A stretch of DNA of 64,000 nucleotides, from positions 192,281,619 through 192,345,618 of the forward strand of contig NC_081410.1 in NCBI RefSeq assembly GCF_030272615.1, written 5' to 3'. This DNA comes from Cryptomeria japonica. Lineage: Eukaryota; Streptophyta; Pinopsida; Cupressales; Cupressaceae. The notes below the pieces were generated by a model. The model did not search any database. It was given only the letters and a program-made list of their open reading frames with translations, and had not been told where the DNA came from. Below, one piece after another: positions 1 to 11,000 of the stretch. The translations under genes and the position numbers were made by a program. Each line of letters starts with the position of its first letter. The stretch's first letter is position 1.

Positions 1-279
1 TTATTTTTTTTAAATAGAAAAGAATTTTGTGTAGATTGATGACATATAATGTTTTTTTCAAAATTCATTAGAATAAAAAAGTTATTAAATTAACAAAATT
101 AGTTAATATTTCATGTTTATGGACCTGATCTAGTATAAATTAAATGAAAAATAATTAAAATAATCAATTTTAAATAAATTTACATATTTAGAATCTAGAC
201 AGTATATTCTGAAATGGGTTTTAATTTCGTATAAAAATTCTCTAATTACAGGCACGTAAATTATTTCAGAAGATCATAT
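1..279. other. AT-rich sequence, no gene recognised
   Basis: Very AT-rich DNA with no sustained reading frame and no recognisable motif. It may be flank of, or decayed LTR belonging to, the chromovirus that follows, but nothing in it shows this. Confidence 0.5.
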
Positions 280-467
280 TTGTGCTTTCATTCATGGAGA
301 TTTGAATTTGCAGGTCCATGCCTCAAGTGTGGCCATCCCAGGCCTATCCCAGGCCTAATCCCAAGGCAAGTGGCGGGATGTGGAATCAACTTCCATAGAA
401 CGGACCCCCATTTTCAAACAAGGGCAGCTTGTGGAAAAAATAAGGAAAAATACGATTTAGAAATGTA

Positions 468-585
468 AAAAACGGGCCCCCGTTTTGATTAAAAGCGAGC
501 CCCTGTTTGAGAACAAAATGGGAGCCAAAAACGGGCCCCCGTTTTGATTAAAAGTGAGCCCCTGTTTGAGAACAAAATGGGAGCC
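468..585. repeat. 59-bp tandem duplication with internal palindrome
   Basis: Two copies of a 59-bp unit lie head to tail (about 468-526 and 527-585) with one clear difference (gcgagc versus gtgagc). Each unit opens with a GC-rich inverted repeat, AAAACGGG followed by CCCGTTTT, and ends in a stretch beginning gagaacaaaatggg. The GC content contrasts with the AT-rich flank. A third, partial echo of the palindrome (gggcccccgttta) follows at about 603. It lies just before the protease region of the old Gypsy element, so it may belong to that element's gag or leader. Confidence 0.7.
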
Positions 586-666
586 CATTTATTTTTGCTT
601 TGGGCCCCCGTTTATAAGAGTGCATTTTTCAACGTGCGAACTTCCGTGAATTTGTGACTCGTTACC

Positions 667-3600
667 TTGCACTTGCCCATAAGGAGAGTCTTGATCAAAG
701 AATTGGTTAAGGAGGAACCTAGCCAAAGGAGATCCTTGTTTAGAATAAAATGTAAGATCATGGGAAAGGTATGTAGAGTGGTAGTGCATTCAGGATCCAC
801 AGACAACATAGTGTCAGAGGAAGCAGTGAGTAAACTCAATTTGCTAAGAATACCACATAGTGATCCCTATAGAGTTACATGGCTCAACAAGGGGCAACAT
901 GTTCTTGTAAACAAACAAACTTGGGTTGAGTTCACCATTGGAGGTTACAAAGACAAAATCCTATGTGATATCTTTCCCACGGATTCTTGCCACCTACTCC
1001 TAGGTAGGCCATGGTAGTTTGACAGAAAGGCCATACATCATGAAGAGAAGAATGCTTATACTTTCCAAAAAGATGAAACCACCTACAAAATCTAGTCAAT
1101 AGGAGACCAAGTAGAGGGTAGATCCAAAGGTCCTAATGTGTTGTTGGTTGGTGAGAAAGATTTCATCAACACACTCAAAGAGGGAGAAGGAGTGGGGTTT
1201 GCCATTTGTTGTGAAGCCAAAAGAGGACAACAAGGAGAAGAAGGTGAGTATTCCTAAAGAAGTGTAGCGGGTTCTAAATCAGTTTGAGGACATCATTAGT
1301 GATGGAACACTAGCTACATTACCTCCTCAACATGCCATAAGTCATCAAATTGACTTTATACTCGAAGCTTCTTTACCCAATAAGGAAGCTTATAAAATGA
1401 CACTGGATCAAAACAAAGAGATAGCCAGACAAATACAAGAACTCTTAGATAATGATCTAATCAGGAAGAGTATCAGCCCATGTGCAGTACCCACCATTTT
1501 GGCTCCAAAGAAGGGAGGTACTTGGAGAATTTGTATTGACCAATTCTTTACTAATCAGGATACCCTTTTGGAATACTTAACCAAGATAGATCTCAAGAGT
1601 GGTTACCACCAAATCAGAATAAAGGAGGGTGATGAATGGAAGACAACCTTCAAGACTATAGAAGGACACTATGAATGACTTGTTATGATATTTGGACTCA
1701 GAAATGCCCCTAGCACATTCATGAGACTCATGAATGAAGTAATCAAGGACTACATTGGTAAATTTGTTGTTGTTTACTTAGATGACATCTTAATTTTTAG
1801 CAAGTTTAAAGATGAGCATCTTAAGCATATAGAAATTGTCTTGAGTAAACTATGTGATGAACAACTGACCATCAATTTGGAGAAATGTGAGTTTATGAAA
1901 TAGGAATTGGTGTATCTTGGGTTTGTAGTCTCAAGAGGTTATTTGAAGATGGAGACCTCTAAGGTGGAAGCCATAATCAGTTGGCCTACACCTAGGACAG
2001 CAAGTGAAGTGAGAAATTTTCATGGCTTGGATTAGTTTTATAGAAAGTTCATCTGAGGGTTCAGTGAAATATGTGCACCCATGCTTGAGAAAATCAAGGG
2101 AGGTGTGAGAAATAAGTTTGTATGGACAAAGGAAGCACAAAGAGGTTTTGATCTCCTGAAGACAAAGGTGGATACTCAACTAGTACTTATCCTACCAAGC
2201 TTTGACAAACTCTTCACAATTGAATGTGATGCAAGCAATATAGTAGTTGGAGTAGGTTTGAGACAAGATAATAGACCGGTTGCCTTATTCAGTGAGAAAC
2301 TTAATGATGCAAAGAAAGGTATTCCTCCTATGACTTGTAATTGTATGCACTTGTCCAATCACTTAGGAAATGGAGCCATTATTTTCTACCTAAGGAATTT
2401 GTGGCTTACACTGATAATCAAGCTCTTAGCTTTCTTAATTCACAAAAAAAGTTAAACCATAGGCATATTAAATGGGTAGAGTATTTGCAGTCATACACCT
2501 TTACCATCAAGCACAAGAAAGGACAATGTAATAAGGTAGCTGATGCATTGAGTACGAGGTTACTAACAGTGCAAGAAGTGTAGCTCAAAAGCATTGGAGT
2601 GGATAGCTTCAAGAATTTTATGAAGAAGATGAAGATTTTGCTGCTTCCTACAAGGTTTGCCAAGGATTTGGAAACCATTTCCACAGTGAGTATGCAGATT
2701 ACACCTTGCAAGATGGAATTTTGTTCAAAGGAGGGCAACTATTGTGTTCATAGAGGGTCTATGAGGGAAAACTTGATGCAACAAAAGAAAAATGGATACT
2801 TGAGTGGACACTTTGGTTTGAACAAGACTTTGGAACTTGTCCAAAGGTTCTACTTTTGGCCTAAAATGCAAAGAGACATTTGAAGATATGTGGAGTAATG
2901 TGTGGTTTGCCAAAGAGATAAGAGTACATCTTCCAATGCTGGTCTTTATCAGCCTTTACCTATTCCCAACCAGCCATGGGAGTGTGTAAGTATGGACTTT
3001 GTGGTTGGTTTGCCAAAAACCAAATCAGGTTTTGATAGCATCTATATTGAGGTAGATAGATTTAGTAAGATGGCACATTTTATTCCATGCAATGTCACTC
3101 ATGATGCCAGCCACATTGATCATTTGTTTTTCAAAGAGGTATTTGGATTCATGGTTTACCTATCAGCATTGTGTCAGATAGGTATGCAAAGTTTATTGGT
3201 CATTTTTGGAAGACCTTGTGGAAAAGATTAGGCACTAATTTGTCTTTCACTTCAGCTTATCATCCCCAAATGGATGGTCAAACTAAGGAGGTCAATAGAA
3301 CACCTGGGAATCTACTTAGATGCCTAAAAAAAGAGTATGGTCAAGCTTGGGATCAGATTATCCATCAAGCAAAATTTGCTTACAATGATAGTGTGAATAG
3401 GTCCACTGGTAAAATCCCTTTTGAGGTGGTGTATGGAATTCATCCTAGAGTATTTTTAGAGCTCAGAGATGTGGGAAAGATAGCCCTATTTGACACAATC
3501 AATGCAAGAGGTTCATGAGAAGGATATGATAGCCCTATTTGACACTACTCAAAAGATCAAAGACAAGGTGGATGAGAAAAGGAAAGATATCCAATTTATT

Positions 3601-3729
3601 GTTGGTGATATGGTGATGGTTAATTTGAACAAAGAAATACTTTATAACGGTGTCCCTAGTAAGATTTAGATGAGGAGGATAGGTCCTTGCAAAGTTATGG
3701 CCAAGTATGGCAGTAATGCATAAAAGGTG
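667..3729 (+). pseudogene. Ty3/Gypsy chromovirus pol, 5' part (PR-RT-RNaseH-INT), decayed
   Basis: Broken polyprotein of an old Gypsy element, split by the Tat-like insertion at 3730. Order seen: protease (about 667-1017; the expected DSGS reads HSGS, then TDNIVSEE and LLLGRPW), RT (1397-1903; [30 protein letters not shown], catalytic YLDD), RNase H (2081-2583; IECDAS, TDNQAL, ADALS), integrase (about 2599-3729; HFGLNKTL zinc region, [39 protein letters not shown]). Roughly 20 residues are missing between RT blocks A and B (WRICIDQFF runs almost directly into LTKIDLKSGYHQ). In-frame stops occur in every domain and frame changes are needed, so it is not functional. The reading resumes at 19,251 with a chromodomain, which places it among chromoviruses (Tekay/Del-like is likely). 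Confidence 0.9.
3725..3729. repeat. Target site duplication (left), AGGTG
   Basis: AGGTG directly precedes the TGTTG start of the left LTR and recurs directly after the right LTR at 19,246-19,250. The host sequence (chromovirus integrase end, ...SNA-stop-KV) continues on the other side as KVDLPGD, confirming a single clean insertion. Confidence 0.95.
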
Positions 3730-3736
3730 TGTTGTT

Positions 3737-6148
3737 CTAAAAATCTGATTCCTCTTCAATGCCCTTAAAATAATACAATCTAAAATGAATGCCGAAGAGA
3801 CATGAAGGAGAAAGGGATTCTAGAGACAACATATGACAAGGTTTGGTTAGACCTTCTACACTTCGGACCTTTCTTATTTCACATCTAGCATTATACTTAT
3901 CTATATGTTGTTTCCAGATAAATTGCACGAATGCTTTAGATGTGACAAAACTATCATCCGCTAGAAAGGCACTAGTGGCCTTCTTTATCTCAAGATCCCA
4001 CTCCTGGCCTTTGAGTTCAGTTGAAGTGATGTCCATTTGTGCTTCAATGGGCTCTTTTGGCATCCCTTCTTCCACTTCATCATATGTATACGCAATCTCC
4101 CCCAAGCTGCCCAACTGAGAGAGGTATTCAGTTGGTGCTTGTTCATCTCCAATGTGGAGAGGGGATTGGGATGGGGAATATAAGGGTGTATCTGATTGCA
4201 CTTCCTTCCCCACCCTCTGCTTCTTTGGGTTGTCTTGTATGTCAATGACTTCATGTGCTTTCCTCTTCCCTTTGGATGAAGAGGGTTCCCCTCTTGCAGA
4301 CACCAACACACTGTAACCTGCTTTCTTATGCAGGGTGTAATCACCAGGAGGGATGGCTTTAGTAGGAGCTGATTTCCCCAAAATCATTCTTGCTTTCTCA
4401 GGGTTGTTTTTAATTACAACTTCCCTTTTCTCCTTTATTGTCTGCATCACATCCTCAAAAAAAATAATCAAAAATTTTATCTTTTCTTCCAATGGGAAGA
4501 AGCTAGACAATGGGTCATAGCTAGCATCAAATTGATGCACAAAATCCAAGGCCTTCCTGTAAGCCACCCATTTTTCCTTCCTCAACTCCTATTCATCTAA
4601 ATCAAATTCATTCCTGATGAGGTCTTCAGGAAAGTGGAATTGATGGGGCCTACCTCTGCATGCTACTTTCTTCCGGAATACACCATTGTAGAAGTCCTCC
4701 GAATCAGCACATCTAGACACTGCAGTGGACAAATGGTAGGGTTTGAGGAAATCTTCAAAACATTTCCAGCCTCCCTTGGTGATTACAAATTGGTGGGCTA
4801 CTATAGCTGTAGGGAAAATAGTCCCTTTACCTCTACCGGTTAACTCTGCCTCTTGCAAGTCACCAATTTGTCTGAGAATCTCAGCTATTCCCACTTTGAG
4901 GGGGACCTGGTATCGTAACAAAAATGGGGTGCCTCTGAAACCAAAGACCCTAAAAACCGTGGAGACTGGATACAAGTACATATCACCCCAGTTATGAACT
5001 ATCTTGATACTCTCTACGAATTCTTTTGGTCTTAAGAATTCCAGAAGAACCTTGGGGACTCTTGGATTGTCAGAGCAAAGGAGAGTCCTTATCTTGGATG
5101 CAAAATATTTATCAAACTTTAGAAAACTTGCATCCTCTCTATCCCATGACAATACAGTACTCCATAATTGCACCGGCATCTTTTCTCCCTCCTTTTCTTT
5201 TACCAGGTCCATTCCACTGGCGAAATAATCTCCACCTTTGAAGAGGAAGAGGTGCATCAATAGTGAATACCACCCAAATGGCCTATCCACCTTTCCATTC
5301 TTTATCCCTATCAATCCTCCATGGATAGCATCAGCAATATAGGAAGCATAATCAAATGTAATAGCAAGAGAAGGATTCAGAATTTCAACAATCATTAACA
5401 AATAATGATTTGGCATATTAGATTCGGCATCCTCTCCCAGAACTTGGCAAAGTGCCCAATACATCCCTTTTGCCCTCAAGGTAAACACACTTAATGAAAA
5501 AGGCTCTTGTGTATTAGGCCCTACAACTGCTAACCCTCCTACTTTCAGAAAAAGTTCTTTGAGAGGCCCATTCCTGAGATGAGTCCTCTGTGCCCTGTAT
5601 ACCTGAGCTAATTGTGTGAAGTTTATAGGTTCCAAGAAATTGGTAAACTCACTAAGCCCGAACGCTGTTCTCAACTCTTCCGCATTTATCTCCACGAGGG
5701 TTTTTCCATTCACATCCCGGATACACCTGGTAACTGAATCATAATTTAATGCCATTTGGGTTAACAAATCTGTATCCATGAACACCCCTGGGACTACCAA
5801 TCTCCCAACATCTAATTCCCAAATGCTATTTTGAGGAGCAGGAGAATTCCTCATTCCAAAACCGACTTTAAATAACCCCAACCCAGACAATCCCACCTGC
5901 GGGTCTCTTAACCAATTACCCTTGTCATATAATCCTTCTCCAATTTTCAGTCGGGGAGCCCTAGGTACTAACTCTTTGGCCTTGGACGCCTGGTTAGTTG
6001 ACAGCGTCAACTGCTCTAAAAAGTCATCACATACACTTCTATCCAGATAATCAACTTTACCAGAAAATTCCCTTTTAGGAGCCATTTGCAATACAACCAG
6101 ATGAATATCACTTCTGAAAACACTTCTGTTATATGAGAACAATTTCAC
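3737..6148 (-). pseudogene. LTR-encoded ORF of unknown function (3' LTR copy)
   Basis: One frame from ATG at 6148 (a better-context ATG, MAPKREF, lies 22 codons on at about 6085) to a stop at 3737, interrupted once by TAG at 4589-4591 where the other LTR has CAG (Gln). It is long for an LTR ORF: about 800 codons. The protein has a folded-looking first ~550 residues (AEELRTAFGLSEF, HYLLMIVEILNPSLAI, WYSLLMHLFLFKGGDYF, FLKPYHLSTAV), then a charged, low-complexity tail (SSKGKRKAHEV, EYLSQLGSL). No catalytic motif, signal peptide or membrane helix is evident. The rhythm recalls the poorly characterised plant-transposon and Athila/Ogre ORF1-type proteins, but I cannot assign a family. It ends ...EEESDF-stop, at the LTR edge. 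Confidence 0.75.
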
Positions 6149-6583
6149 TTATTACAACACAAGAATGGCTGCAAAATAAGAAAGAACCTGATGCTTGCTT
6201 GAAGAAATTTGCCCTGCAACCAATTTGCCTTCTCTGTATTTGTAAAAGATAACTCTGCGTTTGCTTCCTCTGCAAAAATCCTTTTAAAAGGTATCCTTAC
6301 TTGGTTGATAGGAAATCAAATGCTTGTACTCTGGGCCTTAACTATAACATTGATTCCGCATGCTTCGGTCGTCCCTTCAAAATCGAATTCATACAAGAAT
6401 TCATATTTTAGCTCCAACGGGTCGTAGTCTTTCTGCAAGTGTCTCTCTGTGAATTTCATTTTGACGGCTTTGTCCTTAGTCTAAGTCCTGTCTTTTTATT
6501 GGCTGCATAATACCACGCGGCATCCGACCATTGGCTTAGAAAATCCTCTCACATTCTGTTTTGATACTGGCTGAATGTCGCTC

Positions 6584-6642
6584 TTTATACTGTGGTGGGC
6601 CCATGTTTTACCCTTTTTGCCATGTCATCATCGTGACACGTG
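6584..6642 (-). promoter_or_regulatory. Candidate core promoter in 3' LTR (G-box + TATA)
   Basis: In element sense a CACGTG G-box (6637-6642) is followed by TATAAA (6584-6589), about 440 bp before the LTR ORF start. It is the counterpart of 17937-17995 in the 5' LTR. Prediction from motif spacing only. Confidence 0.4.
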
Positions 6643-6661
6643 GACGACTCTCATTAAATCT

Positions 6662-7541
6662 CGCTATTTCGCGGCCTTAAAAAGTGAGCACCTCACCCTT
6701 GCGAAATAGCGCGGACCGTTGGATCATCTTTCAAGTTGATCACCTTTTAATCCTTCAAAAAAGTCCTCAGGAATGGTGGGCCCGCTGTGTCGTCAGTGAC
6801 ATCTGGCATCTAGTCATCCACTGTGCTGATTTGTCGCTCTGTCACTTGCCGGAAGAAGAACCATGGGGGCCCCACTTCAGTCTCGACAGGTCTATCTCAG
6901 AAATGGTGGGCCCACGGACACGCCATGGACACCTGGTTCCTCGTCATCTTCGGAGCCGACCTGTCACATTTTCATTTGTCAAGCATACACTATAGGGACC
7001 CACAGCTTCCTTTTAGACCGCGTGTCATCAAGACACGTGGACGGTCCAGGTTAACTTTCGCTATTTCGCAGCCTTAAAAAGTGAGCATCTTACCCCTGCG
7101 AAATAGCGCGAGCCGTTAGATCCTATCTCAACTTGCTCAGCATTTAAACCCTGTTAGGAGCTTTCAGAAGAGGTGGGCCCACGGACACGCCACGGACACC
7201 TGGCGCCCTGTCATCTTCGAAGCTGACCTGTCGACTTTTCATTCGCTGGAAGGAGCCACGGGGTCTCAATGAATTGTAAGAGCTGTCCCTGCCAGGTCAC
7301 CTCCACCTGTGAGCTGACTCATCTTTGGGGCCCACTTTTGATCCTTAATCTTAACATGCTGACTGTGGCGACCTGTGCCACGTGCTGCCCTCTAATACGC
7401 CAGAGAAGACCACGTAGGGGGGCCCTACCTTCTTTGACGGCCGCAACCTTTACTTCCTCCGCATGACACATGGACGGCTGATATTCATCCTCGCTATTTC
7501 GCAGCCTTAAAGGGTGAACACTTATCCCTTGCGAAATAGCG
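6662..7541. repeat. Three hairpin modules in the LTR upstream region (3' LTR copy)
   Basis: Three 50-bp inverted repeats at 6662-6711, 7059-7108 and 7492-7541, each with arms CGCTATTTCGC / GCGAAATAGCG around a 28-nt loop containing a conserved ttaaa..gtgarca core. Each is preceded 25-40 bp earlier on the plus strand by an ACACGTGGACG-type G-box (CACATG in the third) and followed by a conserved CCGTYRGATC. Spacing is 397 and 433 bp, so they look like diverged tandem modules of about 400 bp, with shared GTGGGCCCACGGACACGCC blocks between. They sit in the presumed U3 region, upstream of the LTR ORF, and are probably enhancer or regulatory repeats. Confidence 0.85.
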
Positions 7542-7892
7542 CCAACCGTCGGATCTTTCCCCAAGTTGATCAGTGTTTACTAAGCCCAGCACTTTAGAAG
7601 AAAATAATAAAAGGCGAAAATTTTTCAAATAATTAACACAACCGCCTAGGTAAATAGCAAGGGGGGGAACACTTCTTACGACCCCGCGACCCATGACTTA
7701 AGTGAAATAAAGTAACGATGAAATAGAAACCAGGGGACCTAACACAAAAGATAAAGCCCAAAACTTAGAACAACCTTAAACCCTCTAGGTTTAGAATAAA
7801 GCTGAAGCATTTGGGGCCACACCCTACGAATATTTTCAAAGAACCATAGCCAATTATGGGGAAAGAACCCAATTTTAAAAACAGTGATAACA

Positions 7893-7909
7893 GCGGCTCT
7901 GGCTGGGGA
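7893..7909 (+). other. Primer-site-like motif beside the 3' LTR, where a polypurine tract is expected
   Basis: Directly inside the left LTR the plus strand reads GCGGCTCTGGCTGGGGA, close to the element's primer site TGGCGACTCTGCTGGGGA but facing the opposite way. In element sense this position should be a purine-rich tract, but it is pyrimidine-rich. Whether it is chance, a recombination scar or an alternative priming site cannot be decided from one copy. Confidence 0.5.
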
Positions 7910-8039
7910 TGGTTGATTGCGAGATCAACACAAGAAAACTCAGAAATTCTGGAGAAACAGACCAAAACACAAACCAAAACCAGGAAAACAGGAAAGAAAA
8001 CAAAATATATACAAACAAAGGACCCACTGTGCATGGACA

Positions 8040-11000
8040 TTAAGAGAAATAGTGCTTCAGGAATCGTCCATGCACTGGAAATTCCTGCATCTCATCATTC
8101 ATATTCTTCAAAAAATATGAATCCTTACCATTCAAGTCACAAATTACAAAAGGGCCAATCCAGAGTGATTCAAATTTCTTATGCTTTCCTTTATCTTGCC
8201 CTTTTGCATTCCACTGAAGAACCATGTCATCAATTTGAAACTTCCTTAACGATGTCCTTTTATCAAAAAGATACTTTGACTGTAGCTGGAGCTTTTGATT
8301 TTTCTTATGAGCAGAGGTTCTAAGCTCTTCCACCTCTACAATTTGGATCATTCTGCTTTCCATTGGTTCAGATATTTCCATGTCCTCTTCCTGCAAAAAC
8401 TTATACACTGGAAGAAGGTTATTTACTGGTAATCTGGCTTGGGTACCATAAACCAACTCAAAAGGTGACATTCCAATGGATTTTTTAATTGTTATTCTAT
8501 CTGCCCACAGAGCTAATTTCAACTTTTGATCCCAAGATCTTTTGTTTTCTTCTAGGATCTTCTTGATGATATTTAGCAAGCTTTTGTTGCTAGATTCTGC
8601 TTGTCCATTCCCCTGAGGGTGATAAGGTGATGAGTATGACATAAGTATACCATGACTATTGCAAAAGCCTACAAATTCTTCTGATCTAAAACACATAGCA
8701 TTATCCATTACCAATTTTGCAGGTGTTCCAAATCTAGTCACAATATTATCCATCAAGAAATCAATAACAATTTTACTAGTAGCTCTTCTTGTGGGAATAG
8801 CTTCTATCCATTTAGTAAAATAATCTGTGGCCACTATAATCCATCCATGACCTCTTCCTGACTTCTCAGCAATTTCTCCAATAAAATCAATACCCCATTG
8901 GACAAAAGGAGCTTCTACAGAGACTGGATTTAGTGGTAGGGCTCCTCCATACTTGAGCTTAGAAGAAAATCTCTGACATGAATCACATCTTCGAACATAT
9001 ACATGAGTATCTTTAAACAAGGTAGGCCAATAGTACCCAGCCCGTATTATTTTACCAGTAGTAGTCTTAGCTGAGTAGTGACCTCCACATACTCCGTCAT
9101 GCATTTCATTCAACACCCGTCTAGCTTGAAATTCATCCAAACATAGTAGCAACTCCCCATCTCTTTGTCTCCAATAAAGATCACCCTGAATGAGGACATA
9201 TTTCTGGGACTTGAGCTTCAAAGTTCTCTTCTGGTTGTGTGTCATTCCCTCTGATAGCGTATTACCTTTCAATACTTGGACTATCTCTGTGTACCATGGT
9301 TGTCTCTCAATACTAGTAACCAGAGTATCCTTAACCTCAACATTGTGTACTTCAACATTCATAAGATTTGACTCAGTCATGAGCTTAGCCAAACCTAACC
9401 CTCTCACCAGTTTAGTAATCTTTATCTCCAGATTAAATTCTTGAATTCTATTGATCCACCTACATCTCTTCCCAGTGACCTCAGATTGAGACAAAATATC
9501 TTTAACTGCAGCATGTGGAACATAGGCAGTGACATTTGCATTCACCAAATATGGCCTAAAGGCTTTAACAGCTTTAACCAAGGCGTAAGCTTGTTTCTCC
9601 ATGGTTTCATATTTTAATTCTGCCGCTTGCAAAGATTTGCTATAGAAAGCTATGGGATGTTCATATCCCTCATTATCCTTTTGCAATAATACTGCAGCCA
9701 CTGTGTGATATGAAGCAAAAGAAAACAGAGAAAAAGGCCTACCATAATCCGGGGACTTCAACACTGGTGCTTCCTGGATTGCTTTTTTAATCTCATTAAA
9801 ATCTTTTGAGGCTTCCTGATCCCAATGAAATTTTGCGTCTTTCTTGAGCAACTTGACAATAGGCTTTACTATCTTAGCAAAGTTCGCAATAAATCTCCTG
9901 ACAAAATTCACTTTGCCTAAAAAGGACTGGATTCCTTTCACATTCTTTGGTTCAGACACCTTGTTGATTGCTTCAATTCTCTCAGGGTCTATTCTTATTC
10001 CTTCTTTGGAGACTATGTGTCCCAATAATTTTCCTTCAGTGACCCCAAAGTGACATTTCTTGGGATTCAGTGATACACCAAATTCCAAAGCCTTATCAAA
10101 CACTTTCTCTAAATGTCCACAGTGATCATCAGCTTTCTTTGAGAAACAAGTTAAATCATCTTGGTAAACCACCATAATAATGTTAATGAATTCCTTAAAA
10201 GCCACATCCATAGCTCTTTGAAATGTAGCCCCTGCATTTTTCAATCCAAATGGCATTCTCACATACACATAAGTTCCCCATGGGGTAGTAAAAGTTGTTT
10301 TGAACTGTTCTGACTCCTTTACTAACACTTGATTGTATCCTGAGAAACCATCCATCATGGATAAAAGATCACATCCTGTCACTCTTTGTAGCATTGCTTC
10401 CATATTTGGGGATGAATAATTATCTTTTAAAGAGGCAACATTAAGGTTCCTAAAATCAACACACAATCTGATGTCTCCATTCTTTTTTCTCACTGGGACC
10501 AAATTAGAAACCCATGAAGAATGTCTAATTGGTTTGATAATCCCCCCTTCCCTCAATTTAGTCAACTCTTGTTGCATTTTTGTTTCTAACAAGGGGTTAA
10601 TAGGTCTCTGTTTCTGTCTAAAAGGCTTAGCATCTGGAAGTAAGGGAATTTCATGCTGAAAAAGATCTTGTCTATACGCCTTTAGATCTTCATAAGACCA
10701 AGCAAAAACATGCTTATACCTTTTCAGTAAACTGATTAGGTTAGTCCTAACATGAGAAGGTAGCTTCTTTCCAATATATACCAACTTGGGGGATGATTCT
10801 GTCCCCAAGTTGACCTCCTCTAATTCTTCTAACTTGGTGGTAGATTGCTGGTGTAGATGACTGTCATTATAACTAAACATGCTTTCTAACTCCACCAACC
10901 CTTTAGGTATCTCATTGGTTTCCAATTGGACAATATCATTTCCAAACACTGTCTCTCTGCCATCCACTACTTCCACCAATGCATTACAATCAATTTTTTG

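Larger units (their letters stand above)
3730..7892 (-). repeat. 3' LTR of the Tat-like element (4163 bp)
   Basis: Begins TGTTGTTC and ends GATAACA on the plus strand (TGTTATC...GAACAACA in element sense). It aligns without gaps to 15083-19245 at an offset of 11,353. It contains the LTR ORF (minus strand, with one internal stop in this copy) in its lower-coordinate half and the three hairpin modules plus G-boxes in its upper half. An LTR of 4.2 kb is very large. Confidence 0.95.

Noticed and set aside
280-468. 62-codon ORF with Cys/His residues (CLKCGHPRPIPGL)
   Set aside because: Too short, single isolated Cys pair, no homolog recognised; lies in GC-rich repetitive DNA.
3843-5241. Plus-strand ORFs of 69-91 codons inside the Tat-like LTRs (and their copies at 15,196-16,594)
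   Set aside because: Shadows of the minus-strand LTR ORF; they recur only because the LTR is duplicated.
6684-7077. Plus-strand ORFs in the LTR upstream region
   Set aside because: Cover the hairpin and G-box modules in several frames at once; no protein-like features and stops differ between the LTRs.
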